NCBI RefSeq assembly: GCF_003725535.1
Contig: NZ_RJSF01000043.1
Coordinates: 35,754 to 99,753, forward strand
Origin: Nocardioides pocheonensis
GTDB lineage: Bacteria > Actinomycetota > Actinomycetes > Propionibacteriales > Nocardioidaceae
DNA: 64,000 nucleotides
Direction of reading: 5' to 3'
The position numbers were made by a program, and so were the translations under genes. Positions 17,655 to 26,379 of this stretch are shown piece by piece. Position 1 is the first letter of the stretch. Each line of letters begins with the position of its first letter. The notes beneath the pieces were generated by a model, which searched no databases, had not been told where the DNA came from, and saw nothing but the letters and a program-made list of their open reading frames with translations.

Positions 17655-17835
17655 CCGACTCGCCAATTTTCATGGAAAAGTCCGCGTTTAATCACCGGAG
17701 CAGGTAACGTCCGCCTCGTCGCCGACAGGTGGAGGACACCTCTCTCGGAGTCGGCGCCGTGGGGGACTTCTGCATGCGTCGCTCCTGCGCGCCTCGACAT
17801 CACTGTCCGACGCACGCAATCTCGATGGAGCTCAC
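17655..17835 (+). promoter_or_regulatory. Leader with palindrome TTTTC-ATG-GAAAA
   Basis: The gap upstream of the secreted protein contains a perfect palindrome TTTTCATGGAAAA (17,667-17,679), unusually A/T-rich for this genome and so a candidate operator. The remainder of the 181 bp shows no other clear feature. Confidence 0.35.
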
Positions 17836-19890
17836 ATGCACACACCTCTTGGTCGTCGCGTCGGCGTGCTCGCCGCCGGCAGCCTGGTCCTGTCCGGGCT
17901 GGGTCTCGGTGGCGCGTTCGCCGCCGACCCCCAGCAGAACTCGACCGTCGTCGGTTCTTCGGCGTGGTACACCCAGGCGTACGAGAACTTCAACACCGGC
18001 GGCTACCTGACGCCGCAGCAGGCCGACGTGACGGGTCCGCAGCGCGCGCCGTACGGGACCAGCAGCCACCGGATCACCATCGGTGAGTCCTCGGCCCAGA
18101 CGGAGCTGTACCGGACCGACGCCTACGACGGCGTGGCCGTCGGCGACCTGACCCGGCTGGAGTACTCCGAGCTGGCGCGCACCACCCTCGCGGGCGGTGC
18201 GGACCGGCAGGCCGCTTACCTGCGCCTGAGCGTGGACAACGACGGCACGGACGGCACCGACAGCATCGACGCCAGCCTGTTCTTCTTCCCCGCCAACAAC
18301 GGCACCGTGGTCAACGGCCAGTGGCAGAGCTGGGACGTCGCCAACGGCACCCTCAACATCGACGGCGACGGCGGTGCGACCACGACCCTCGCGGACTACG
18401 CGAACGCCCACCCGAACGCCGTGCTGGTCAACGCGCCGTTCGACCAGACCCACGACGCGGGCGCGCTCGCGCTGATCGCCGGCGGTGCCCTCGGCGGCCC
18501 CACCGACCCGCAGACCAACGGCGAGTACTTCGTCGACCGCGTGGTCGTCGGCAACGCCGGGCAGGACACCCTCTACGACTTCGGCGGTGGTTCGGAGGTC
18601 AACGGGGGTACCACCGACCTCACCGTCGACCCGGCCCACGACCAGGGCTGGAAGCACCAGGCCTACGACAACGTCGACTACCTCACCTCGGACCAGGCGC
18701 TGGTCGACGGCCCCGGCGTGCCTCCGCTCGGCGAGGGCAGCCTGCGGTTCACGCTCCTTTCGACGGAGAATCCCGACCGGGTCGAGCTGTTCCGCACCAC
18801 CCAGTACGACGACACCTTCGTCCGCGACCTGCGCACGCTCACGTTCAGCACCTTCGCTCGCGGGAACGCCGGCAACGTGACGCCGCAGCAGCCGGCGTAC
18901 CTGAGGCTCAGCGTCGACAACGACGGCGACGGCACGATGGACAACACGCTGTACTTCTACCCGGCGAACAACGGTGCGGTGCAGCAGGCCACGTGGCAGA
19001 CCTGGTCGGCCGCCGGCGGGCTGTGGAACGTGGACAGCGACACCGGCGTTGCCGGCGCGATCACCCTGTCGGACTACGTGGTCGCGCACCCGGACGCGAA
19101 GATCGTCGTCAACGGTGACGCGGGCTTCCCGAACCAGCCGCAGGGCGGGGTCGCGTTCCTCGTCGGCGGTGGCGGTGCGAGCCAGATGAACGGCTCGTAC
19201 TACCTCGACGACATCACGATCGGGAAGGTCGACGCGGCCACCGGTCACACGGCCACGAGCAAGCGCTTCGACCTCGAGCCGACCGCCCCGACCCTCACCA
19301 TCGGTGACGCCTCGGTCGCCGAGGGCAACAGCGGAGCCACGCTGACGTTCCCCGTGACCCTGAGCCGGCCCGTCGTCCGCGCGGTCACCGCGCACTACGC
19401 CACCGGCAACGACTCGGCGAAGGCCGGCGACGACTACCGGGCGACGTCGGGGACCCTGACCATCCCGGCCGGCTCGACCACCGGAACCGTCAGTGTCCCG
19501 GTCGTGTCTGACCGGGTGCATGAGGCTTCGGAGACCATGCACGTCAGCCTGACCACGCCGGTCGGCGCCACCGTCGCCGACGGCACGGGTGTGGGGACGA
19601 TCCTCGATGACGACACCGCGGTGGGCCTGGGCCTCCGCCAGGCCCGGCACCACCGGGTGCGCGTCGTCGTCTCGACGTCGCCCGTGGCCGCGGGCGCGCC
19701 CGTGACCGTGTACCGCGTGCTGAGGTCGGGGGCCAAGCAGCTCCTGGCCACGAACCTCGACGCGAACGGTCGTCTCTCGGTGCGCCTGGCCGGTCACTAC
19801 CGCCCCGGCACGCGCGTCACGATGGTGGCGAAGGTGCAGACCGCGAACGGTCCGTACCGCTCGCTGCGGGTGCACCTGACCGTTCGATGA
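17836..19890 (+). CDS. Secreted protein with two internal repeats and a Calx-beta domain
   Basis: A 684-aa exported protein. A signal peptide of about 30 residues ends A-F-A before A-D-P. Two similar units of about 220 residues follow (about 40-260 and 270-480), each with a W-Y/K...Q-A-Y-(E/D)-N opening, A-Y-L-R-L-S-V-D-N-D-G, and F-(F/Y)-(F/Y)-P-A-N-N-G. A Calx-beta domain (about 490-590, with V-A-E-G-N-S-G and D-D-Y) and a basic C-terminal beta-rich region follow. No catalytic motif, sortase signal or membrane anchor was seen. It may bind glycans or surfaces; function unknown. Confidence 0.75.
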   Translation: MHTPLGRRVGVLAAGSLVLSGLGLGGAFAADPQQNSTVVGSSAWYTQAYENFNTGGYLTPQQADVTGPQRAPYGTSSHRITIGESSAQTELYRTDAYDGVAVGDLTRLEYSELARTTLAGGADRQAAYLRLSVDNDGTDGTDSIDASLFFFPANNGTVVNGQWQSWDVANGTLNIDGDGGATTTLADYANAHPNAVLVNAPFDQTHDAGALALIAGGALGGPTDPQTNGEYFVDRVVVGNAGQDTLYDFGGGSEVNGGTTDLTVDPAHDQGWKHQAYDNVDYLTSDQALVDGPGVPPLGEGSLRFTLLSTENPDRVELFRTTQYDDTFVRDLRTLTFSTFARGNAGNVTPQQPAYLRLSVDNDGDGTMDNTLYFYPANNGAVQQATWQTWSAAGGLWNVDSDTGVAGAITLSDYVVAHPDAKIVVNGDAGFPNQPQGGVAFLVGGGGASQMNGSYYLDDITIGKVDAATGHTATSKRFDLEPTAPTLTIGDASVAEGNSGATLTFPVTLSRPVVRAVTAHYATGNDSAKAGDDYRATSGTLTIPAGSTTGTVSVPVVSDRVHEASETMHVSLTTPVGATVADGTGVGTILDDDTAVGLGLRQARHHRVRVVVSTSPVAAGAPVTVYRVLRSGAKQLLATNLDANGRLSVRLAGHYRPGTRVTMVAKVQTANGPYRSLRVHLTVR

Positions 19891-19913
19891 GAGCGCGTCT
19901 GCATCCATGACAC

Positions 19914-19951
19914 CCAGTGGGGGTGGGCCCGCCCCGGCCCACCCCCACTGG
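19914..19951. terminator. Perfect 16-bp hairpin terminator
   Basis: Arms 19,914-19,929 and 19,936-19,951 are perfectly complementary with a 6-nt loop, between two convergent genes (stops at 19,890 and 20,033). No T-run. Suited to end transcription from both strands. Confidence 0.75.
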
Positions 19952-20032
19952 CGTCGTGGACCTGGCACGCCCGCGGACCGCTCCTCCTGAGCAGCTGGTG
20001 AGCGTGACGGGCTTCCGACAAGGGCGGCGCGG

Positions 20033-20971
20033 TCAGGACTTCGGGTCGAGACCGTCGAGCTCGACCCGGGTCGGCGGGTTGGCGCCCTGGCGCGAGACGG
20101 TGATCGCGGCCGCCCGCGTCGCACGCGCCAGGACCTCTCTCCACGCGTCCAGAGGCAAGGAACGCAGCGCCTCACGGTTCTCCGCGCCGAGCAGTCCGCG
20201 CAGGCGAAGTCCGTCCAGCATCGCCGCGCAGAAGGAATCGCCGGCACCGATGGTGTCCGCCACGGTCACCGGCTCGGCGACGCACTCGATCCGACCGCCG
20301 GGGGTGTAGCAGGCGGCCCCGCCGGCGCCGCGGGTCTCGACCACAGCACCGGCGCCCAGGTCGAGCAGGTGTCGTGCGGAGCTCGCGGCCTCTCGACCCG
20401 GGTAGAGCGCGACCAGGTCCTCGTCGGAGGCCTTGACGACGTCACTGGCCGCCGCGAGCGACTCGACCTGTCGCACCAGCTCCGCGGTGACTCCGGTGGC
20501 CGCTGGTCGTGCGTTGACGTCGTAGCTGATCGTCGCCGTCGCGGCCAGCCGAGCGACCGTCTCGGCCACGACGAGGCACCCCGGCTCGAGCACCGCAGCG
20601 AGCGAGCCTGTGTGCACGAGCACCGGTTCCTCGGACGGGAGCGGCGGCGTCAGCTGGCCGCCGATGTCGAAGAGGTACGTCGCCGCGCCCGCCTCGTCGA
20701 TCGTCGCCACCGCCGAGGAGGTGTGGCCCAGCACGTGCGGGTCGCCGGCGAAGCCGACGCCGGCCAGCTCGAAATGCTTGTCCAGCAGCCGGCCCAGCCG
20801 GTCGCCGGAGTACGCCGTGCCGAGCTCGACGGTTGCCCCCAGCCGGGCGAGCGCGACCGCCACGTTGGCCGGGCTGCCGCCCGGGTGCTCCTCGATCGAG
20901 CCGTCACTCCTCTTCACGACGTCGACGAGGGACTCGCCGACGACCAGGATCAGGCGGGGAGGGTCGGTCAT
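20033..20971 (-). CDS. PfkB-family carbohydrate kinase, fructokinase-like
   Basis: A 312-aa ribokinase-fold kinase with G-E-S-L-V-D, G-G-S-P-A-N-V-A and the signature D-T-I-G-A-G-D-S-F. It is the last gene of the LacI-controlled operon, 56 nt after the universal stress gene. Next to a fructose-type importer it would phosphorylate the incoming hexose; fructose is inferred, not shown. Confidence 0.8.
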   Translation of the reverse strand: MTDPPRLILVVGESLVDVVKRSDGSIEEHPGGSPANVAVALARLGATVELGTAYSGDRLGRLLDKHFELAGVGFAGDPHVLGHTSSAVATIDEAGAATYLFDIGGQLTPPLPSEEPVLVHTGSLAAVLEPGCLVVAETVARLAATATISYDVNARPAATGVTAELVRQVESLAAASDVVKASDEDLVALYPGREAASSARHLLDLGAGAVVETRGAGGAACYTPGGRIECVAEPVTVADTIGAGDSFCAAMLDGLRLRGLLGAENREALRSLPLDAWREVLARATRAAAITVSRQGANPPTRVELDGLDPKS

Positions 20972-21027
20972 GGGCGCAGCACGCTCTCAAGTCGTGGAAA
21001 CGAGGTCAGGTCGCCGGCACGGGCCGG

Positions 21028-21423
21028 TCAGCGCTGCGGCTTGACCGCGAGGACCGGGCAGTCGGCCTCGAGGAGCACCTGTTGCGCCGTGCTTCCGGTG
21101 AACAGCTTGCCGACCGGCGAGCGCCGGCGGATGCCGATGACGATCCGGCTCGCGTCGTGCGCCGAGGCGGCAAGGAGGATCTCGTCGGCCGCGGACAGGC
21201 CGTTGGTCGGCTGGAGCACCAGGTGGTCGATCCCAGCCTCAGTCAGCTGGGTGTCGATCGCGTCGAGATCCTGGGGGGTCGCGAAGCTCGGGCCTGCGTA
21301 GTTCCCGAGCTCACCTGTGTTGACGACGACGAGCTTCTCGCCCGTCCGACCGACCTCCTCGATCGCGTGGCTCAGGGCGGCGAGGCCGTCCGGGGTCGGG
21401 AGGTAGCCGACGACAACAGTCAT
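21028..21423 (-). CDS. Universal stress protein (UspA family)
   Basis: A 131-aa single UspA domain. The C-terminal G-I-R-R-R-S-P-V-G-K-L-F-T-G-S-T pattern matches the ATP-binding G-2X-G-9X-G-S/T motif, so it should bind ATP. It sits 13 nt downstream of the transporter ATPase within a sugar operon, an unusual but recurrent association. Confidence 0.88.
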   Translation of the reverse strand: MTVVVGYLPTPDGLAALSHAIEEVGRTGEKLVVVNTGELGNYAGPSFATPQDLDAIDTQLTEAGIDHLVLQPTNGLSAADEILLAASAHDASRIVIGIRRRSPVGKLFTGSTAQQVLLEADCPVLAVKPQR

Positions 21424-21436
21424 GAGGACACCTCCG

Positions 21437-22270
21437 TCATCCCGCGCGGCCGGGCGTCTCGGCCAGGGTGGTGGCGCCGGTCATGATCGCCACCGCCTCG
21501 GACATCGTGTGCGACTGCGGTGTGATGACTCCCGCCGAGGCGCCGAGTCGCTGGATGTGGATCCGGTCCGCCACCTCGAACACGTTGGGCATGTTGTGGC
21601 TGATCAGGATCACGGGCAGTCCGCGGTTCTTGACCTCCTCGATCATCTTCAGGACCTGCCCGGTCTCCTTGACGCCGAGCGCCGCGGTGGGCTCGTCGAG
21701 GATCACCAGCTTGGTGGCGAACATCGCCGACCGTGCCACGGCGACCGCCTGACGCTGACCACCCGAGAGGGTCTCCACCGCCTGGGACATGTTCTGGATC
21801 GTGCCGATCCCGAGGTCGGACATCGAGGTGCCGGCGTTGTCCCGCATCGCCTTCTTGTCGAGCATCCGCAGCACCGACCCGAGGGGACCCTTGCGGCGGA
21901 ACTCCCGACCGAGGTAGAGGTTGCTGGTGATGTCCAGGGCCGGGGCGACCGCGAGGGTCTGGTAGACCGTCTCGATCCCGGCGTCGCGTGCATCCTGAGG
22001 CCGCTTGAAGTGCACCGGCTGACCGTCCAGCAGCATCTCTCCGGCATCGGGGGTGTAGGCCCCGGTGAGGCACTTGATCAGGGTCGACTTGCCGGCTCCG
22101 TTGTCGCCGATGATCGCGAGCACCTCGCCCGGGAACAGCTGCAGGTCGACGCCGTCCAGGCCGACGACACGTCCGAAGGTCTTCACCAGCGATCGGGCTT
22201 CGAGGACCGGCTGCCGGGTGTCCGCCGGAGGGACCGGAGCGGGGGCGCTTCCGTGTGCGAGCTGAGTCAT
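21437..22270 (-). CDS. Fructose-type ABC transporter ATP-binding protein (FrcA-like)
   Basis: A 277-aa single-domain ABC ATPase: Walker A G-D-N-G-A-G-K-S-T, signature L-S-G-G-Q-R-Q, Walker B V-I-L-D-E-P-T-A-A-L. The ATG (22,268-22,270) overlaps the permease stop (ATGA); the open frame extending to 22,540 overlaps permease coding sequence and is not real. Similar in layout to the ATPase at 8,103-8,864. Confidence 0.88.
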   Translation of the reverse strand: MTQLAHGSAPAPVPPADTRQPVLEARSLVKTFGRVVGLDGVDLQLFPGEVLAIIGDNGAGKSTLIKCLTGAYTPDAGEMLLDGQPVHFKRPQDARDAGIETVYQTLAVAPALDITSNLYLGREFRRKGPLGSVLRMLDKKAMRDNAGTSMSDLGIGTIQNMSQAVETLSGGQRQAVAVARSAMFATKLVILDEPTAALGVKETGQVLKMIEEVKNRGLPVILISHNMPNVFEVADRIHIQRLGASAGVITPQSHTMSEAVAIMTGATTLAETPGRAG

Positions 22271-23298
22271 GCCCTTACCTTCCTGATCCACTGGTCCACC
22301 GCGACAGCGGCGATCACCAGGACGCCGATGGCCAGCACGCGGTACTGGTCGTCGACCCCGGCGAGGGAGAGTCCGCTGCGGAAGACGCCGACGATGACGG
22401 CGCCCAGGAGGGAGCCGACGACGAGGCCGCGCCCACCGAAGAGGCTCGTGCCGCCGATGACGACGGCCGTGATGCTCTCCAGGTTGGCATCGGTCAGCGC
22501 GTTGGGGCTGGCCGAGCCAGCCCGCCCGATGAGGATCCACGCGGTGATCCCGTAGATGAGTCCGGCCACGGTGTAGACCGAGAGAAGGACGCGGTTGACC
22601 CTGATGCCGACCAGTCGCGCTGCCTCGGCGTCGTCACCCACGGCGTACACGTGCTTGCCCCAGCCGGTCTGGCTCAGGGCGAACGCGGTGATGGCGTACA
22701 GGACGAGGACGAGTACGACGCCCACGGTGATCCGGAACTGGCCGACCGCGAAGGTCGTGCCGGTCCAGTTGACGACGGCCGGCATGCTCGCTGCCTCGAC
22801 GCTCTGTCCCTTGGAGTAGAGCAGGCCGAGCGCCGTGAACACGCTCAAGGTGCCGAGGGTGACGATGAACGGTGGCAGCTTGATCCGGGTCACCAGCAGG
22901 CCGTTGACCAGCCCCGCGAGCGTGCCCACCGCGATGCCGACGATGATCGCCGGGATCCCGGGCATCCCGTGGTCCATCGACAGCTTGGCCATGATCATCA
23001 TCGAGAGGATGGCGATCGCGCCGACGGACAGGTCGATGCCCGCGGTGAGGATGATCAGGGTCTGGCCGATCGCCAGCGCCGCGACGACCGCGACCTGCTG
23101 GAAGACGAGCGAGAGTGACTGGGGATCGGCGAACCGCGAGTTGACGATCGTGAAGACGACCGACGCGGCGATGAGCACGAGGACGGGGCTGATCGTGGGG
23201 TACGCGTGCAGGACCTGCTGGACGCGTTGGACCGGTGACTGCCGGCGAGCAGCGAACGTGTCCGCGGCAGTCGCGGGCTGATGCGTGGCAGTGGTCAC
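22267..23298 (-). CDS. Fructose-type ABC transporter permease (FrcC/RbsC-like)
   Basis: A 343-aa permease with about ten hydrophobic segments, the T-A-G-I-D-L-S-V-G-A motif and the V-G-D-D-A-E-A-A-R-L-V-G-I coupling loop. The second of two adjacent GTG codons (23,296-23,298) sits about 5 nt after AAGGAGG, which decides the start. It lies downstream of the binding-protein gene across a structured spacer. Confidence 0.87.
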   Translation of the reverse strand: MTTATHQPATAADTFAARRQSPVQRVQQVLHAYPTISPVLVLIAASVVFTIVNSRFADPQSLSLVFQQVAVVAALAIGQTLIILTAGIDLSVGAIAILSMMIMAKLSMDHGMPGIPAIIVGIAVGTLAGLVNGLLVTRIKLPPFIVTLGTLSVFTALGLLYSKGQSVEAASMPAVVNWTGTTFAVGQFRITVGVVLVLVLYAITAFALSQTGWGKHVYAVGDDAEAARLVGIRVNRVLLSVYTVAGLIYGITAWILIGRAGSASPNALTDANLESITAVVIGGTSLFGGRGLVVGSLLGAVIVGVFRSGLSLAGVDDQYRVLAIGVLVIAAVAVDQWIRKVRA

Positions 23299-23368
23299 CA
23301 CGACCTCCTTGGTGGGAGTGGCATGAGTGGTTGCTGAGCATGGGCCGGGCAACAGGCGCGCCGGCCGG

Positions 23369-23429
23369 GCTCGCCGGGTCGGCCGTCCCCTTCTGCGAGT
23401 GTCGCAGGTGGGAGACCGACCCGGTGAGC
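23369..23429 (-). promoter_or_regulatory. Nested stem-loop between binding-protein and permease genes
   Basis: An imperfect 14-bp stem (23,369-23,382 with 23,416-23,429, one mismatch) encloses a smaller perfect hairpin CTGCGA-GTG-TCGCAG (23,393-23,407). Located in the 145-bp gap after the binding-protein gene, it could reduce read-through or protect the upstream mRNA, giving more binding protein than membrane subunits. Confidence 0.5.
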
Positions 23430-23443
23430 GTCGTGCCGCGAGA

Positions 23444-24535
23444 TCAGCCGACCGTGCCCCAGCAGATCTTGCTGCCGGCGTCGCTGGTGATGCTCGGGAC
23501 ACCCTGGGCCGGGTTGTCCGTGACCAGGGCCTCGCCGGTGTCGAAGAAGTCCAGACCAGGCGAGGTCTGCGGCTTGGCGCCACCCTTCGCGATCTTCGCG
23601 ATCGCCTCCACGCCGAGCTGGGCCATCTTCACCGGGTACTGCTGCGCGGTCGCCGCGATCACTCCCGACTTGACCATGCTCACGCCCAGGCAGCCGCCGT
23701 CGACGGACACAATCGTGGCCGTCTTGCCGACCGCCTTGAGCGCCTCGCTGGCACCGATGCCCGCCGGCTCGTTGATCGAGTAGACGAGGTTGATGTCGGG
23801 GTTCTTCGCGAGGCAGCGCTCCATCGCCGTCTTGCCGTCGGGCTGGGCGCCGTTGGTGGGCTCGTTGCAGACGATCTTGTAGGTGCCGCCGCTGTAGCTG
23901 CCGGTCGGGGCTTCGTCGCCGTTCTTGGTCTTGTCCTTCACGTCGATGCCCATGCCGGACAGGAAGCCCTGGTCACGGTTGTAGTCGACCGACACGACCT
24001 TGTCGTTGAACAGGTCCAGCATGGCGATCACGGCGGGCTTGCCGGCCATGTGGGCGGCAGCCCACTTGCCGATCAGCTCGCCCGCCTTGAAGTTGTCGGT
24101 GGCGAAGGTGATGTCGACCGTGTCCGCCGGGTCGGGGGGCGTGTCGAGCGCGATGACGAAGAGACCGGCGTCACGGGCCTTCTTGATCGCCGAGTTGACC
24201 CCGGGTCCGTTGGGTGTGATCAGGATGCCGTCCTGGCCCTTCGCGATGGCGTTCTCGATCAGCGTGATCTGACCCTGCTCGTCACCGTCCTGCTTGCCGG
24301 CGCCGACGCTCAGGTCGACGCCGTTCTTCGCCGCGGCCTCCTTGGCGCCCTTCTGCATGGCGACGAAGAAGGGGTTGATGGAGTCCTTGGTGATCAGCGA
24401 GACGGAGACCTTGCCGCTGCCGGAGCCGGACTTGTCGCTGCTGCCGCACGCGGCCGTGAAGCACAACGCGGCCAGGACCGCGGTCAGCGCGACCGCGCGT
24501 CGGAGCACGGTGTGTGGGCGGGTGGAAGACGCCAT
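23444..24535 (-). CDS. Fructose-type ABC transporter substrate-binding lipoprotein (FrcB-like)
   Basis: A 363-aa sugar-binding lipoprotein. Signal peptide with lipobox T-A-A-C-G, then a Ser/Gly-rich linker. The mature fold starts V-S-V-S-L-I-T-K-D and contains I-T-P-N-G-P and a D-T-P-P-D-P stretch, similar to fructose/ribose binding proteins. It is the first gene of the operon repressed by LacI, with an operator about 62 bp upstream of its start. Confidence 0.87.
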   Translation of the reverse strand: MASSTRPHTVLRRAVALTAVLAALCFTAACGSSDKSGSGSGKVSVSLITKDSINPFFVAMQKGAKEAAAKNGVDLSVGAGKQDGDEQGQITLIENAIAKGQDGILITPNGPGVNSAIKKARDAGLFVIALDTPPDPADTVDITFATDNFKAGELIGKWAAAHMAGKPAVIAMLDLFNDKVVSVDYNRDQGFLSGMGIDVKDKTKNGDEAPTGSYSGGTYKIVCNEPTNGAQPDGKTAMERCLAKNPDINLVYSINEPAGIGASEALKAVGKTATIVSVDGGCLGVSMVKSGVIAATAQQYPVKMAQLGVEAIAKIAKGGAKPQTSPGLDFFDTGEALVTDNPAQGVPSITSDAGSKICWGTVG

Positions 24536-24596
24536 GATTCCTACCTTCTCGGGGGTTGTCTCTCCGCCGGTCCACCGGCGGACTGTCGCCTAACAA

Positions 24597-24687
24597 GACA
24601 ACGTTGTCATTGAGAAGTACGTCACAACGCCCTGGCTCTGTCAACCCCTTGAGACTCATCTGGTACGTTCTGCCGGACAACGTTGTC
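24597..24687. promoter_or_regulatory. Two LacI-family operators between divergent genes
   Basis: Two perfect 12-bp palindromes GACAACGTTGTC lie at 24,597-24,608 and 24,676-24,687, centres 79 bp apart, in the gap between the transporter operon and the LacI gene. The CG-centred palindrome is typical of LacI-family sites. A minus-strand TTGACA (24,639-24,644) lies between them, so the left operator would fall just downstream of the transporter -10 region, and the right one in the regulator's leader. The pair could support autoregulation and looping. Confidence 0.8.
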
Positions 24688-24713
24688 TGAGCCTTCGGAC
24701 GGGGGTACTCCTG

Positions 24714-25733
24714 ATGCGGATGCGGGCGACGATGAAGGACGTGGCGGCGCTGTCGGGAGTCAGCCTGAAGACGGTGTCCCGGGTGGTCAACGGTGAGCCA
24801 GGCGTCTCCGAGGAGCTGATCCAGCGGGTCCAGAGCGCCGTCGCGCAGCTCGACTACCGGCACAACCTCGCGGCCAGCAACCTGCGTCGCGGGCATCGGA
24901 CCGGGAGCATCGGCGTACTGCTCCACGACCTGCGCAACCCGTTCTCGGCCACCCTGCTGCGCGCGATCGAGGACCGCGCGCGTCCGGCAGGCGTCGCGGT
25001 GCTGTCGTCCAGCCTCGACGATCTCCAGGAACGCGAGGCGCTGATGGCCGGCGCGATGGTCTCGCGACGCGTGGACGGCCTCGTCCTGATGCCGACCGGT
25101 GACGACCAGAGCTACCTGTTCTCCGACATCCGCGCCGGGCTCGCCGTCGTGGCCGTCGACCGACCTGCACGTGGTGTGGACGTGGACACCGTCGTCGTCG
25201 ACAACGCCGGCGCCGCCCAGCAGGCAGTGGCCGAGCTGGCGGCGCTCGGGCACCGCCGCATCGCGTGCCTCTCTGACAGCGAGCAGATCTGGACCGCCCG
25301 CGAACGGCGTCGCGGCTACCTCAAGGGGATGGCCGCAGCGGGTCTCGAGCCCGACGAGCGGATGGTGGTCGCCAACCTGCGCTCCTCGCTGGAGGCGACG
25401 CAGGCAACCCTCGAGCTGCTCGACAGCGCGGAACCGCCGACGGCGATCTTCGCCGCCCGCAACGACCTGACCGTCGGTGTCGTACGCGCCCTACGGCAGC
25501 GAGGGCTGCAGCGCGCCGTGGCTCTGATCGGCTTCGACGACTTCCCGATGGCCGACCTCCTGGAGCCGGCGGTCACGGTCATCGCCCAGGACCTGGAGGC
25601 CCTGGGTGCCCGTGCTGCCGACCTGCTGTTCGCCCGGATGCAGCAGGGATCCGCACCCTCGCAGCACGTGGAGGTGGCGACGACGCTGGTCCTGCGTGAG
25701 TCCGGCGCCATTCCTCCGGCGGCGTCTCGTTAG
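24714..25733 (+). CDS. LacI-family transcriptional regulator
   Basis: A 339-aa LacI-type repressor. The N-terminal HTH reads M-K-D-V-A-A-L-S-G-V-S-L-K-T-V-S-R-V-V-N, followed by a hinge (N-L-A-A-S-N-L-R) and a periplasmic-binding-like effector domain. The ATG at 24,714 has a G-rich RBS at about 9 nt; ATG 24,732 (M-K-D-V) is an alternative. Divergent from the fructose-type operon and next to two perfect operators, it should repress that operon and itself. Confidence 0.92.
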   Translation: MRMRATMKDVAALSGVSLKTVSRVVNGEPGVSEELIQRVQSAVAQLDYRHNLAASNLRRGHRTGSIGVLLHDLRNPFSATLLRAIEDRARPAGVAVLSSSLDDLQEREALMAGAMVSRRVDGLVLMPTGDDQSYLFSDIRAGLAVVAVDRPARGVDVDTVVVDNAGAAQQAVAELAALGHRRIACLSDSEQIWTARERRRGYLKGMAAAGLEPDERMVVANLRSSLEATQATLELLDSAEPPTAIFAARNDLTVGVVRALRQRGLQRAVALIGFDDFPMADLLEPAVTVIAQDLEALGARAADLLFARMQQGSAPSQHVEVATTLVLRESGAIPPAASR

Positions 25734-25758
25734 TACACGCTCGTCCGCAGGCCCACGA

Positions 25759-26379
25759 TCATCGGCCGTCCCCGAGGTGGCGTGCGGAGGCGGCGAGCCC
25801 GGTGATCCGTTGCCAGTCGCGTGCCCGGACGGCGTCCGACGGGGTGAGCCACGTGCCTCCGACGCAGCCGACGTTGGGCAGGACCAGGTAGTCCGGCGCG
25901 CTCTCGGCAGAGATCCCACCCGTCGGGCAGAACCTGAGGTCGGGCAGCGGTCCGTGCACCGAGGCGAGGAACGCAGCGCCTCCCGAGGCTCGTGCCGGGA
26001 AGAACTTGAGCTCGGTGAGCCCGCGCTCGCGCAGCGCCATGGCCTCCGAGATCGTCGCGCATCCCGGCAGGAGCGGGAGGCCGGTGTCGGCCATCGCATC
26101 GAGGACCGCCGGCGTGCTGCCGGGTGAGACCAGGAACTGCGCGCCGGCCGCTTCCGCGGCCTTTGCCTGGTCGGGGTCGACCACCGTCCCGGCGCCGACC
26201 ACGATGTCGGGCACCTCGGCAGCGATCCGGTCGATCGCAGCGAGCGCGACCGGCGTACGGAGGGTCAGCTCGATGACCGGGATGCCGCCGTCGACCAACG
26301 CGCGCGCGAGCGGTACCGCGACCTCGACGTCGTCGATCACGACGACCGGAACCACCGGCGAGAGATCCAGGATGCTCAT
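25759..26379 (-). CDS. eda: 2-keto-3-deoxy-6-phosphogluconate aldolase
   Basis: A 206-aa class I aldolase with I-E-L-T-L-R-T (catalytic Glu), L-K-F-F-P-A (Schiff-base Lys) and P-T-G-G-I phosphate motif. The ATG overlaps the edd stop (ATGA), so it completes the zwf-edd-eda Entner-Doudoroff operon, cleaving KDPG to pyruvate and glyceraldehyde-3-phosphate. It ends 25 bp from the convergent lacI stop. Confidence 0.93.
   Translation of the reverse strand: MSILDLSPVVPVVVIDDVEVAVPLARALVDGGIPVIELTLRTPVALAAIDRIAAEVPDIVVGAGTVVDPDQAKAAEAAGAQFLVSPGSTPAVLDAMADTGLPLLPGCATISEAMALRERGLTELKFFPARASGGAAFLASVHGPLPDLRFCPTGGISAESAPDYLVLPNVGCVGGTWLTPSDAVRARDWQRITGLAASARHLGDGR

Noticed and set aside
17800-20247. 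815-codon open frame on the minus strand
   Set aside because: Antisense to the secreted-protein gene; composition (Arg/Val/Asp/Gly repeats) is typical of a GC-rich shadow frame, and no family motif is present.
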